Shown here in pieces: positions 28,357 through 37,217 of a stretch of DNA of 64,000 nucleotides. The position numbers and the translations under genes are program-made. The stretch is taken from contig CAKSOW010000008.1 of assembly GCA_934479825.1 (NCBI GenBank), forward strand, positions 1-64,000, given 5' to 3'. Each line of letters begins with the position of its first letter. Within the stretch, counting starts at the first letter, position 1. A model generated the notes under the pieces. That model was not told where the DNA came from. It did not search any database and saw nothing but the letters and a program-made list of their open reading frames with translations. This stretch comes from an uncultured Eubacteriales bacterium (GTDB lineage Bacteria > Bacillota > Clostridia > Oscillospirales > CAG-382).

Positions 28357-29748
28357 TTGAACAAAGTCGGCGCAGACGGAAACGAACGCGAAAACACGCG
28401 TGTGACACAAACAAATAAACATCGCCGCACTTCTCCCAAAAGACGGATCGTCGTGCAGTTGGTCGGCGGGGTGGATCGCCCGTTTTTAGTGGCGGTCATT
28501 CTGCTTTTGTGCTTGGGAACGGTTATGGTTTTCAGCGCAAGCTATCCGTATGCCAACGCCAACTTCAAAGGCGACAGCTACCATTTTGCTAAACGCCAGA
28601 TTATGTTCGCTCTTGCGGGACTTGCGGTCATGGCGTTTGTGGCGCGCTCCAAAATATTTGATTATCATTTCCTGCGGAAAATTGCCTTTCCGGCGCTTGT
28701 CGTATCGGTTATTCTTTTGGCCGGCGTTCTTGTGTTCGGCGTAAACCTCAGCGGCGCAAAACGTTGGTATAAGCTCGGTCCGCTTACCTTGCAGCCGTCG
28801 GAAATCGTTAAATTCACGCTGGTACTGTTCTTTGCCGATTATGCCGATAAACATGCCGCGGATATACGGAAACGCGGCGAGGTCAAAGCAATCTTCTCGA
28901 ACGTTCTGCCGTTCCTTCTGATTGCCGGCATGGGCGCCGGGATGATGCTTCTTTTTAAGAATCGCATCATCGGTGCATTTTTTGCCGCCATTATCTTGGG
29001 CATGGCGTTGGTATTCATGCGCATAAAAGATATGAAGAACACTGCACCGGCATTTTATTACGGAATCTTGCCGTATATGATTGTTTTAGTCGTTGTAGGA
29101 GCTTTAATGTACCTGCAGCCGCATATGTCGGGACTTATCATCATGGCCGGTATTACGTTTGCCATGATGTTCATGGGCGGCACAAACCTGTTTTATCTCG
29201 TCGGGGGAGCCGGTGTCGGCGCTATCGGACTTTTTGCGCTTGCTATGTCAAAAGGACATTCATCCAGCCGTATTCAGGTCTGGAAAGACCCGTTTGCCTA
29301 TCTGTTAAAAGGCGGATGGCAACCGGCACAGTCGCTGTATGCGATCGGGTCGGGCGGTTTCTGGGGCGTTGGCTTCGGCAACAGCCGCCAGAAGCACTTA
29401 TACTTGCCCGAACCGCAGAACGACTACATTTTCTCCATTTGGTGCGAGGAGATGGGCTTTATCGGTGCCATGCTTGTTATCTGTATTTTCTTATTCTTCA
29501 TTTATCGCGGAATCTTGATCGGACTCCGTGCGCCTGACCGGTTCAGTTCGCTTCTTGTTATCGGTATTATCATGCATGTCGGCTTGCAGATGGTCCTGAA
29601 CATCGCGGTCGTTACCAATTCTCTTCCGAGTACCGGTATTTCTCTGCCGTTTTTCAGCTATGGCGGAACATCGCTTATGATACTTCTTGCCGAAATGGGC
29701 GTGGTGCTGTCTGTATCACGGTTCTCATCGGTAGAAAAGAGTAAATAG
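28357..29748 (+). CDS. ftsW: SEDS peptidoglycan glycosyltransferase FtsW/SpoVE
   Basis: 463-aa polytopic membrane protein of the SEDS family (about ten segments) that polymerises lipid II at the septum with the neighbouring PBP. Motifs: FSASYPYAN near the first segment, GAKRWYKLGPLTLQPSEIVK, and the C-terminal NSLPSTGISLPFFSYGG. A basic cytoplasmic tail of about 40 residues precedes the first membrane segment. The TTG at 28357 has AGGGGAG 7 nt upstream; an in-frame TTG at 28351 is too close to it. It may be the FtsW or the SpoVE paralogue. The stop is TAG. Confidence 0.94.
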   Translation: MNKVGADGNERENTRVTQTNKHRRTSPKRRIVVQLVGGVDRPFLVAVILLLCLGTVMVFSASYPYANANFKGDSYHFAKRQIMFALAGLAVMAFVARSKIFDYHFLRKIAFPALVVSVILLAGVLVFGVNLSGAKRWYKLGPLTLQPSEIVKFTLVLFFADYADKHAADIRKRGEVKAIFSNVLPFLLIAGMGAGMMLLFKNRIIGAFFAAIILGMALVFMRIKDMKNTAPAFYYGILPYMIVLVVVGALMYLQPHMSGLIIMAGITFAMMFMGGTNLFYLVGGAGVGAIGLFALAMSKGHSSSRIQVWKDPFAYLLKGGWQPAQSLYAIGSGGFWGVGFGNSRQKHLYLPEPQNDYIFSIWCEEMGFIGAMLVICIFLFFIYRGILIGLRAPDRFSSLLVIGIIMHVGLQMVLNIAVVTNSLPSTGISLPFFSYGGTSLMILLAEMGVVLSVSRFSSVEKSK

Positions 29749-29834
29749 AAAAAACGACGCCTTTCGACGTGTTTTTTCGGTTCTTCATGCTATACTGTTT
29801 ATAATTTCATTGTCAGTTCAGAAAGGTTAAACCT

Positions 29835-30983
29835 ATGAGAGTGCTTGTCAGCGGCGGCGGAACGGCCGGTCATATCAATCCGGCTCTTGCCATAGCCGAT
29901 AAAATAAAATCCGAAGATCCCGGCGCTGTGATTGAATATGTCGGTACGCCCGACAGTATGGAATCGCGGCTTGTGCCGAACGCCGGATACGGTTTCCATG
30001 CCGTTAAGGTGCGCGGATTCAAACGCAAGTTGTCGCTTGACAATATCGACGCCGCCATTAAAGCGGTGACTTCGGTTGCACATGCCAAAAAGATCATCCG
30101 TGCTTTTGAGCCGGATATCGTTATCGGAACAGGCGGATATGTGAGTTGGCCGGTCGTCAAGGCGGCGGCAAAAATGGGGATCCCCACACTGATTCACGAA
30201 CAAAATGCCGTGCCGGGCGTTACCTCGAAAATGTTGTCTAAATACGTAAACCGCGTCATGATCAGCTTTGAAAGCTCGCGCGAATTTTTCGAGTGTGCTC
30301 CGAAAAAGTTGGTTTTGACCGGAAATCCTGTGTCTGAAAAAATGCTGAATGCCGATAAAGACGAAATGCGCGCTTTGCTCGGTATTCCGAAAAACGCCAT
30401 TGTCGTATTGTCCGCAGGCGGAAGTCTTGGGGCAAAGCGCGTCAACGAAGCGGTGTATGAGCTGATAACCGGCTTTACGGCCCAAGCGCAGGGAATCTAT
30501 CATTTCCATGCCACCGGACGGGGCGGCTATGAGGAGCAGGCGGCTCTTTATCGCGCCGCTGGCTTCAAGGATATCGACAGCGAAACCTTGAAAAAGGGAA
30601 ATGTGACCGTAAAAAAATACATATATAACATGCCGGAACTGCTTGCGGCTGCTGATATTGTGGTCTGCCGTGCCGGTGCGATGACGCTTTCCGAAATAGC
30701 CTCTATGGGAAAAGCGGCTATTATCATTCCGTCGCCCAATGTGACAAACAATCACCAGTATAAAAACGCAAAAGTGCTTGCTGACGGCGATGCCGCCGTT
30801 CTGATCGAAGAAAAAGATTTGACCGGTGCACGGTTGATTGAAAAAGTGCGTGCTTTGGCGGAAAAACCGGCGTACCGTGCCGTTACGGAACACAATATCC
30901 GCAAATTTGCCGTTGTCGGAACGCTGGATCGGATTTATGAAATAATCTGTGAGTTAGTCGATGAGTCGCAAAGCGGCAGGTAA
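29835..30983 (+). CDS. murG: Lipid II synthase MurG
   Basis: 382-aa GT28 glycosyltransferase that adds GlcNAc to lipid I at the inner membrane face. SGGGTAGHINPALAIAD (about 6-22) is the acceptor-site glycine loop; IHEQNAVPG, SAGGSLGAKRVNE and the C-terminal EIASMGKAAIIIP.. NHQYKNA are family marks. AGAAAGG lies upstream of the ATG. A weak hairpin with a T-run (29749-29778) and a TATAAT (about 29799) lie in the 86-nt gap after ftsW, so there may be a start of a second transcript. Confidence 0.96.
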   Translation: MRVLVSGGGTAGHINPALAIADKIKSEDPGAVIEYVGTPDSMESRLVPNAGYGFHAVKVRGFKRKLSLDNIDAAIKAVTSVAHAKKIIRAFEPDIVIGTGGYVSWPVVKAAAKMGIPTLIHEQNAVPGVTSKMLSKYVNRVMISFESSREFFECAPKKLVLTGNPVSEKMLNADKDEMRALLGIPKNAIVVLSAGGSLGAKRVNEAVYELITGFTAQAQGIYHFHATGRGGYEEQAALYRAAGFKDIDSETLKKGNVTVKKYIYNMPELLAAADIVVCRAGAMTLSEIASMGKAAIIIPSPNVTNNHQYKNAKVLADGDAAVLIEEKDLTGARLIEKVRALAEKPAYRAVTEHNIRKFAVVGTLDRIYEIICELVDESQSGR

Positions 30984-31003
30984 TTCTGTCATGACGGAGA
31001 AGC

Positions 31004-31837
31004 ATGCGCATGAATAGGGATGTTAAAAGAAAACTTCCGGACGCGTCGCAAGGCGTATCGGTAAACACGGCAAAACGCCGGTACAAACAAAAAAAACGGA
31101 AATCACGTTTCCTTTCGGTTTTGGTTATTCTCGCACTTTTGGCTGTATGCGCCTATGCGGTGTTCGATAAGCTGTTTGTTCTCGAATCCTTTGCCGTAAA
31201 AAGCGCCAATGAAACGGTCTATACCGACGAACAGGCGGAAGAATTTGCCAAAGCCATCGGCCTTGAAAAAGGTATGCATTTGTTTGGATTTAACCGAAAA
31301 AAGGCGGAACAAACGGCTCGTTTTGCTTTGTCAGAATTTGATTCGGTTCGTGTGCGGTACGCCTTGCCGAACGGAATCGTCTTGGAGGTCAAGGAGTCAG
31401 AACCGGTTATGTATGTGTCTGCCGGCGGCAGCAATTATGTGCTGTCTGAGGGACTTCGGGTGCTTTCGGTAAGCGTCGATGCTTCGACGGTTGAGAACGG
31501 CATTTTAAAACGAACCGTAATCGGCGGCATCACGTCGTGCGTGGCTGGGCGGTTTGTGGAAACCGACAACGGCTGCGACGAAATCTTGAAACAGCTGTAT
31601 GCGGTTCTGAAAGAAGAGGGCTGTCTTGCCGACGCGGATGACCTTGATGTTTCGCATAAATTCGATTTGACGTTTTCTTATAAAAAACGCTTTACGGTTC
31701 GACTCGGCGATGCGGACAACCTTTCGGTCAAGATCCGGTTTATGAAATCGATTGCCGATAAACTTGCCGAAAAGTCCTCCGGCGTTATCGATGTGTCGGA
31801 TGAAAACTATCGCGAGGGAATGTTCAAACCGTATTAA
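31004..31837 (+). CDS. divIB: Cell-division protein DivIB/FtsQ
   Basis: 277-aa bitopic protein: basic cytoplasmic tail (about 1-40, KRRYKQKKRK), one membrane segment (about 41-60), a POTRA-type domain (LFVLESFAVKSANETVYT..) and beta domain (VRVRYALPNGIVLEVKESEPV). It acts in the trimeric septal complex with FtsL and DivIC. It lies 20 nt after murG. Two ATGs (31004, 31010) compete for the same GGAG; the first is used here. Confidence 0.9.
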   Translation: MRMNRDVKRKLPDASQGVSVNTAKRRYKQKKRKSRFLSVLVILALLAVCAYAVFDKLFVLESFAVKSANETVYTDEQAEEFAKAIGLEKGMHLFGFNRKKAEQTARFALSEFDSVRVRYALPNGIVLEVKESEPVMYVSAGGSNYVLSEGLRVLSVSVDASTVENGILKRTVIGGITSCVAGRFVETDNGCDEILKQLYAVLKEEGCLADADDLDVSHKFDLTFSYKKRFTVRLGDADNLSVKIRFMKSIADKLAEKSSGVIDVSDENYREGMFKPY

Positions 31838-31891
31838 CGATAGTGAAAATGTAAAAAAAGTGTTAAGATGTGCGGTTTTTGTCAAAAGCAC

Positions 31892-31920
31892 TTGCAAAAC
31901 TGCGCAAAAAAGTTTATTAT
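31892..31920 (+). promoter_or_regulatory. Sigma-A promoter of ftsZ
   Basis: TTGCAA at 31892, 17-bp spacer, TATTAT at 31915. The leader to ftsZ is about 75 nt. It shows that ftsZ can be expressed apart from the upstream cluster. Confidence 0.75.
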
Positions 31921-32000
31921 ATAAGATGTATAGATAACTTTATCATTCTTTCACTTCATTTAAAATACTTATAATGACGATAAAACAGGAGGAAGTTTCA

Positions 32001-33131
32001 ATGAATTTCGATTATGACGCAAGCTTGGATTCCGGCGCGAAAATCAAAGTGATCGGTGTCGGCGGTGCAGGCAATAACGCGGTCAACCGCATGGTGAGCG
32101 AAGATGTAAAGGGTGTTGACTTTGTTGCGGTAAATACCGATAAGCAGGCACTCCACCGCTGCGCGGCGCCGGGCAAGGTCCTCATTGGTGAAAAGCTTAC
32201 CAAAGGCCGCGGCGCAGGTGCGAATCCCGATGTCGGTAAAAATGCGGCCGAAGAAAATTTAGACGATATCAAGAAGATTCTTGACGGCACCGATATGGTG
32301 TTCATCACCGCCGGTATGGGCGGCGGCACCGGTACGGGCGCGGCTCCTGTTATCGCAAAACTTGCCAAGGATATGGGTGTACTTACCATCGGCGTAGTTA
32401 CGAAACCCTTTGCTTTTGAGGGCAAAAAGAAAATGGAACAGGCTGAGGCCGGTATTTCCAATCTCAAACAGCATGTCGATTCCATTATCATTATTCCGAA
32501 CGAACGCTTGAAATGCGTTTCCGAAACCGGCAGACTGACGCTTGCCAATGCTTTCCAGGTCGCTGACGACGTTCTGCGCCGCGGTGTCCAGAGCATTACC
32601 GACCTTATCAACGTTCCCTCCTTTATGAACCTTGACTTCAACGACGTTGTGACCACCATGCAGAATGCAGGTCTTGCTCACATGGGCGTCGGTACGGCGC
32701 AGGGCAAGGATAAAGCCGAAGTTGCGGCAAAATCCGCTATTTCCAGCCCGCTTCTCGAAACCTCTATCACCGGAAGCAAGGGTATTATCATCAACTTCAC
32801 TTCTTCGCCGGATATCGGTCTTGACGAAGTTGAATACGCCGCAAGCCTTGTCGGACAGGAAGCTCATCCCGATGCAAACGTTATCTGGGGCGTCGCGTTC
32901 GACCCTGAACTGGAAGATGAAATGCGCGTAACCGTTATCGCTACCGGTTTCGACGCAGGCGATGCAAAAACGTCCTCCAAGGTCGTTTCCAAGCCGGTAC
33001 TCGACGGCGAAGCTAAAAACGATGAATCCGATGTCGTAAAGACCGTTTCGGAAGAAAAGACCTCGTCGGATGATATCGATATTCCGCCGGTATTTACAAG
33101 ACGCAGCAACCGTTTCAATATCGGACTTTAA
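32001..33131 (+). CDS. ftsZ: Cell-division GTPase FtsZ
   Basis: 376-aa tubulin-like GTPase that forms the Z-ring. The N-terminal IKVIGVGGAGNNAVNRM and the tubulin signature GMGGGTGTGAAP are intact. After the globular core (to about 315) an acidic linker leads to the C-terminal peptide with IPPVFTRR, which binds partners such as SepF. AGGAGG lies 8 nt before the ATG at 32001. ftsA is not next to it; SepF, encoded 3.3 kb downstream, can serve as membrane tether. Confidence 0.98.
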   Translation: MNFDYDASLDSGAKIKVIGVGGAGNNAVNRMVSEDVKGVDFVAVNTDKQALHRCAAPGKVLIGEKLTKGRGAGANPDVGKNAAEENLDDIKKILDGTDMVFITAGMGGGTGTGAAPVIAKLAKDMGVLTIGVVTKPFAFEGKKKMEQAEAGISNLKQHVDSIIIIPNERLKCVSETGRLTLANAFQVADDVLRRGVQSITDLINVPSFMNLDFNDVVTTMQNAGLAHMGVGTAQGKDKAEVAAKSAISSPLLETSITGSKGIIINFTSSPDIGLDEVEYAASLVGQEAHPDANVIWGVAFDPELEDEMRVTVIATGFDAGDAKTSSKVVSKPVLDGEAKNDESDVVKTVSEEKTSSDDIDIPPVFTRRSNRFNIGL

Positions 33132-33157
33132 GGAATCATAAGCTTAACGGAATTTTT

Positions 33158-33202
33158 ACAGCATCCGCACGCCGAAATACGGCGGAGGCGGATGCTGTTT
33201 CT
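33158..33202 (+). terminator. Hairpin terminator after ftsZ
   Basis: ACAGCATCCGC (33158-33168) pairs with GCGGATGCTGT (33188-33198); an inner GCCG/CGGC extends the stem. It is followed by TTTCTGTT. It lies between ftsZ and miaA. Confidence 0.7.
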
Positions 33203-33252
33203 GTTAAAGCCGTGCTTTCGGCAACCGAATTCTGCAAAAAAGGAGAAGCCGC

Positions 33253-34272
33253 ATGACAAACGCCGGATGGACAAAAACAAAAAAGATTCTGTGCGTGGTC
33301 GGACCGACCGCGTCCGGAAAATCGGCGCTTGCCGTGCGGCTCGCACATTTTTTTGACGGCGAAGTGATATCCTGCGATTCCATGCAGCTGTATCGCGGCA
33401 TGGATATCGGAACGGCCAAGGCTACCGAAGAAGAGAAAGACGGAATTGCACATCACCTTTTGGATATATTGGATATTCACGATTCGTTCAGCGTGTCGGA
33501 TTATGTAAAACGCGCCGCAGGGTGCGTGGAAGAACTTGTTTTGCGCGGTAAAACGCCGATTTTTTGCGGCGGAACGGGATTATATATCGACAGTTTCATT
33601 TCCGGCTTGCCGTTTAACGAATACGAACCCAAAGAGGGATTGCGCGAGGAACTTGCGCTATTTGCTGAAAAAAACGGCGCGGCGGCGCTTCATGCGCGGC
33701 TTGCGGAACTTGACCCGGTGTGTGCCGGAACGATTGAAGTACAAAATGTCAAGCGTGTAATCCGGGCTTTGGAAATCTGCCTTTCGACCGGCGAACCCAT
33801 GTCCGTCTGGCAGGAAAGGGCGAAAGCAAATGCCAAACCGCGGGACGCGGTCTATATCGGCCTTACCTTTTCCGACCGTAAGGCGCTATATGAACGAATT
33901 GACAAGCGTGTGGACAGCATGATGAAAGCCGGACTGTTAGAGGAAACCGAGCGGTTGCTTCAACAGGGACTTCGCGAAACGCCGACAGCCGGACAGGCAA
34001 TCGGGTATAAAGAGTTTTATCCGTATTTCGACGGCGTTTCAAGTCTTGAAGAATGTGTCGAACGGTTGAAAATCAATTCGCGCCATTATGCCAAGCGGCA
34101 ACTGACATGGTTCAAACGCAATCCGGATATCCGTTTTTTCGAGGTTGATACCATGCCGCCCGAAGTCTTGGAACGAGAGGTCTGCGCATTTTGTAAGAGC
34201 AAGTTGGAACATCCGGATGAGACCAGAGCCTGTACAGATGAAAAAAGCCAAAGGAGCGGGGGACATGAATAA
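33253..34272 (+). CDS. miaA: tRNA dimethylallyltransferase MiaA
   Basis: 339-aa enzyme that adds a dimethylallyl group to A37 of tRNAs reading UNN codons. The P-loop VVGPTASGKSALAV is followed by ISCDSMQLYRGMDIGTAK, the tRNA-binding signature region, and GGTGLYIDSFISGL. Length is typical. AGGAG precedes the ATG by 8 nt. The last 8 nt overlap the next gene, so the two are probably coupled. Confidence 0.96.
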   Translation: MTNAGWTKTKKILCVVGPTASGKSALAVRLAHFFDGEVISCDSMQLYRGMDIGTAKATEEEKDGIAHHLLDILDIHDSFSVSDYVKRAAGCVEELVLRGKTPIFCGGTGLYIDSFISGLPFNEYEPKEGLREELALFAEKNGAAALHARLAELDPVCAGTIEVQNVKRVIRALEICLSTGEPMSVWQERAKANAKPRDAVYIGLTFSDRKALYERIDKRVDSMMKAGLLEETERLLQQGLRETPTAGQAIGYKEFYPYFDGVSSLEECVERLKINSRHYAKRQLTWFKRNPDIRFFEVDTMPPEVLEREVCAFCKSKLEHPDETRACTDEKSQRSGGHE

Positions 34273-35575
34273 AAAAATAGCCGATTTTTTCTGCGATCCC
34301 AAAACGGCGCTCAAAAACGTGGCGCTACTTCTTTTGATGATTTTTTTGCTTGTATATGCTTTTTTCCAGATTCTTCCGGCCTTTACGCAGAATATCGAAA
34401 CGGAAACGGCTCTTCTTGTCTCGGTGTACGATACCTGTAAAACCGCCGGCTATATTTTCCGTGACGAAAAGCCGGTGGAAAAAGCTGCTGACGGCGTTAC
34501 CGTGACGCTTATCAAAGACGGCGAACGTGTGTCGAAAGGGCAGATTTTTGCCAATGTCTATTCCGAAGCATCCACAGCCGGCTTGCAGGAGCAGATCAAT
34601 GCCATAGACCGCAAAATTGAAATTCTTTCCAAAAGCGTTGTCGATACCGACTTATACGTAACCGACATCACCAAGACCGACCAAGCGATAAACGATGATT
34701 TTGACACACTTTTTGCGCTTGTCGCAAACGGAAACCTTGCCGACGCGGTCACGACTGAGAAAAGCTTGTTAGTCAACCTGAATAAAAAGACATTGATTGT
34801 CAATATGAACAACGGCTATCAGAGCGAAATTGCGTCATTGCAAAGCGAACGAAGCGCTTTGCAGAGCCGGATAAATACGGTAGCCAAAAGCCTTGCCGCA
34901 TTTTCATCCGGATACTATTACGGCGACGTGGATGGCTATGAAAACATCTTCACGCCGGACAAGCTAAACGATCTGACGCTGGAAAATTTTCGTGCTCTGA
35001 CATCGTGCGAGCCGGATACGGCGCTTTCCTCGCATACAGCCGGTAAAATTGTCACCGACTTTGTATGGCATCTCGTTTGTGAAGCCGATAAGTATAGTGC
35101 GGCAACATTTGAGACGGGAAAGTATTATAAAATCCGGTTCCCGTCGTTCTCGGAAGATACCGTAACCATGAAATTGGTCAATTCCGTCTCTACCACATCG
35201 GATGATACCGCCCTTCTTGTTTTTCGCGGCAATACCGCTCCGGAGGGCTTTCCGTATCTGCGCACGCAAGAGGCGGATATTATCGGACAAAGCTATTCCG
35301 GACTTGCCGTCCCCAAGAAGGCGCTCCGCATTGTAGCCGGAAAAAAAGGAGTCTATATTCTGGATGGCGATATCGTGCGATTCCGGTTGGTTGAAATTAT
35401 ATTTGAAAACGAGGATTACTATATTGTTGCTTCCGAACCGTCCGTGCCGGATGAGGCGGATATAAATACCGAAACACCGGAAGTATCCGATGAACCGACA
35501 TATAAATATCTGTCGCTGTACGACAGCGTGATTGTGGGCGGCAAGGATTTGTTTGACGGAAAAATTATCGCATAA
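34265..35575 (+). CDS. HlyD-like membrane adaptor protein of the division region
   Basis: 436-aa protein of unknown job. One N-terminal membrane segment (about 19-38), then an outward region: a biotinyl-lipoyl-like half (about 60-95, GYIFRDEKPVE.. VTLIKDGERVSKGQIFANVYS), a helical hairpin (about 96-215), and a second beta half (about 225-430) with SGLAVPKKALRIVAGKKGVYILDGD. This order matches HlyD/periplasmic-adaptor folds, yet no exporter gene is near. The start at 34265 has AGGAG 8 nt upstream and overlaps miaA. Similar proteins next to yggS-sepF in Clostridia are commonly labelled HlyD family. A role in envelope or septum biology is inferred only from position. Confidence 0.65.
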   Translation: MNKKIADFFCDPKTALKNVALLLLMIFLLVYAFFQILPAFTQNIETETALLVSVYDTCKTAGYIFRDEKPVEKAADGVTVTLIKDGERVSKGQIFANVYSEASTAGLQEQINAIDRKIEILSKSVVDTDLYVTDITKTDQAINDDFDTLFALVANGNLADAVTTEKSLLVNLNKKTLIVNMNNGYQSEIASLQSERSALQSRINTVAKSLAAFSSGYYYGDVDGYENIFTPDKLNDLTLENFRALTSCEPDTALSSHTAGKIVTDFVWHLVCEADKYSAATFETGKYYKIRFPSFSEDTVTMKLVNSVSTTSDDTALLVFRGNTAPEGFPYLRTQEADIIGQSYSGLAVPKKALRIVAGKKGVYILDGDIVRFRLVEIIFENEDYYIVASEPSVPDEADINTETPEVSDEPTYKYLSLYDSVIVGGKDLFDGKIIA

Positions 35576-35603
35576 AACCACATAAAAGAGAGTGAAAAAA
35601 ACT

Positions 35604-36353
35604 ATGTCAGAAAAGTTCTCGCATGAAAGAATATCGGAAAACCTGAAACACATCCGGGAAAACATCGAACGCGCGGCAAAAGAAGCCGGACGCTCTCCGG
35701 ATACGGTCAAACTCCTTGCCGCAACTAAAACTGTGGATGCCGATACGGTCAATTTTGCTATCTCGCAGGGCGTTCGCTATATCGGGGAAAACCGCGTCCA
35801 AGAGCTTTTGGAAAAATATGAAAAGTACGACCTTGCCCATGCGGAATTGCATTTTATCGGACGTTTGCAGACCAATAAAGTGAAGTATATCATTGATAAG
35901 GTGAAACTTATCCATTCGGTCGATTCACTTCATCTGGCCGAAGAAATAAACCGTCAGGCCGCCAAGCATGACCTTTGCATGAATATTTTAGTCGAAGTCA
36001 ACGCGGCCGGCGAGGCAAGCAAGGGCGGCGTCGGGTACGATGAGGTCTATGCGCTGTTGGAGGACATTTCAAAGTTGGAAAATGTCCGTGTAAAAGGGCT
36101 TATGACCATTCCGCCAAAGCTGGTTCTTGCCGATGAAAGGACAGCAGACCGGGACAGTTCAGAAAAAATTTACAAAAACCGAGAATTTTTTAATAAAATA
36201 TTGCATTTGTTTCTTGACATATCCGAGAAAAAGTTAGATAATATAGATATGTATGAGTTATCCGCCGGAATGTCGGACGATTATGAAGAAGCCGTGCGCA
36301 ACGGTTCGACCGTGGTGCGGCTCGGCAGAGCCATTTTCGGCGAAAGGCAGTAA
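35604..36353 (+). CDS. PLP homeostasis protein YggS/YlmE
   Basis: 249-aa pyridoxal-phosphate-binding protein with an alanine-racemase-like barrel. LLAATKTVDADTV carries the PLP lysine; IGENRVQELLEKY, LHFIGRLQTNKVKY and SAGMSDDYEEAVRNGST (phosphate loop) are the family signatures. It keeps PLP and amino-acid pools balanced. It is the standard neighbour upstream of sepF in Gram-positives. The ATG at 35604 is preferred over an in-frame GTG at 35592 that abuts AAGAGA. Confidence 0.95.
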   Translation: MSEKFSHERISENLKHIRENIERAAKEAGRSPDTVKLLAATKTVDADTVNFAISQGVRYIGENRVQELLEKYEKYDLAHAELHFIGRLQTNKVKYIIDKVKLIHSVDSLHLAEEINRQAAKHDLCMNILVEVNAAGEASKGGVGYDEVYALLEDISKLENVRVKGLMTIPPKLVLADERTADRDSSEKIYKNREFFNKILHLFLDISEKKLDNIDMYELSAGMSDDYEEAVRNGSTVVRLGRAIFGERQ

Positions 36354-36434
36354 CTCGCAACATAAAACGGCGTTTACCGGATATGCGCCGGACTCTTACT
36401 AAAATGAAGTTTAACATATTTGGAGGTTATTATT

Positions 36435-36908
36435 ATGGGACTCAAAGATTGGACAAAGAAGCTGTTTCCGAATGAATACGATGTGGATGAATACGCAGAC
36501 GACGACTATGTAAACGAGCCGGAGGAGCAGATCCGCGAGGATGTTCATACGCGTGAAACCAAGCCTTCGCAGCCCGGTTATGCACCGGCTTCGCAGAATG
36601 GCGTACAGCTTGCTTCCCGTTCTTCTTCCATTGAAATGAAAGTCGTAACGCCGACTAAATTTGACGCTGTGACTCAGATTGCCGATCTTCTTTTGGAGAA
36701 CAAAACGGTTCTCTTAAACCTGGAAAATACCAATAAGGAAACGGCCAAGCGCTTGATCGACTTCCTTTCGGGCGTTGCATACGCCTTGAACGGCGATGTA
36801 CAAAAAGTGGCGGACAATACCTTTGCGGTAACGCCGAATAACGTTGCAGTCTCCAACGAATCGGTTGAAACGGCTGCCGCTCCGGCCGAGGATAAAATGT
36901 ACGAATAA
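36435..36908 (+). CDS. sepF: Cell-division protein SepF
   Basis: 157-aa cytoplasmic protein. An N-terminal amphipathic start (MGLKDWTKKLF) can bind the membrane; an acidic, variable linker leads to the SepF core (about 70-145, VVTPTKFDAVTQIADLLLENKTVLLNLENT.. RLIDFLSGVAYALNG). It bundles and anchors FtsZ. TTGGAGG lies 8 nt before the ATG. In the absence of a nearby ftsA it is probably the main Z-ring tether. Confidence 0.96.
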   Translation: MGLKDWTKKLFPNEYDVDEYADDDYVNEPEEQIREDVHTRETKPSQPGYAPASQNGVQLASRSSSIEMKVVTPTKFDAVTQIADLLLENKTVLLNLENTNKETAKRLIDFLSGVAYALNGDVQKVADNTFAVTPNNVAVSNESVETAAAPAEDKMYE

Positions 36909-36914
36909 TCTGCA

Positions 36915-37178
36915 ATGCAGAATCTTCTCTATATTCTTCTTTCGTCGGTTCGGCTGATTTTGACCATATGGTATTATTTATTACTTGTCCGCGCCATTCT
37001 TTCATGGTTTCCGGATTTTGAAAATGTCTTTACGGATCTTATCTATGCTGTTACCGAACCGATCTTGGCGCCGGTAAGAAATCTGTTTGACCGCATAGGT
37101 GTGTCGTCGGCTTTTCCGATTGATCTGTCATTTTTAGCGGTCGTGCTTGTTTTATCGCTTATACTCGGAGTCCTGTGA
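36915..37178 (+). CDS. YggT-family membrane protein
   Basis: 87-aa protein with two membrane segments (about 8-27 and 65-85) around the conserved YYLLLVRAILSWFPDFENVFTDLIYAVTEPILAPVRNL. Usual partner gene of sepF; its role in the envelope is not settled. It starts 6 nt after sepF with no clear ribosome binding site, so it is probably translated by coupling. Confidence 0.93.
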   Translation: MQNLLYILLSSVRLILTIWYYLLLVRAILSWFPDFENVFTDLIYAVTEPILAPVRNLFDRIGVSSAFPIDLSFLAVVLVLSLILGVL

Positions 37179-37217
37179 TTGAAAAAATCGGTGTTATGAG
37201 CAAAAAGAAGGCAAACT

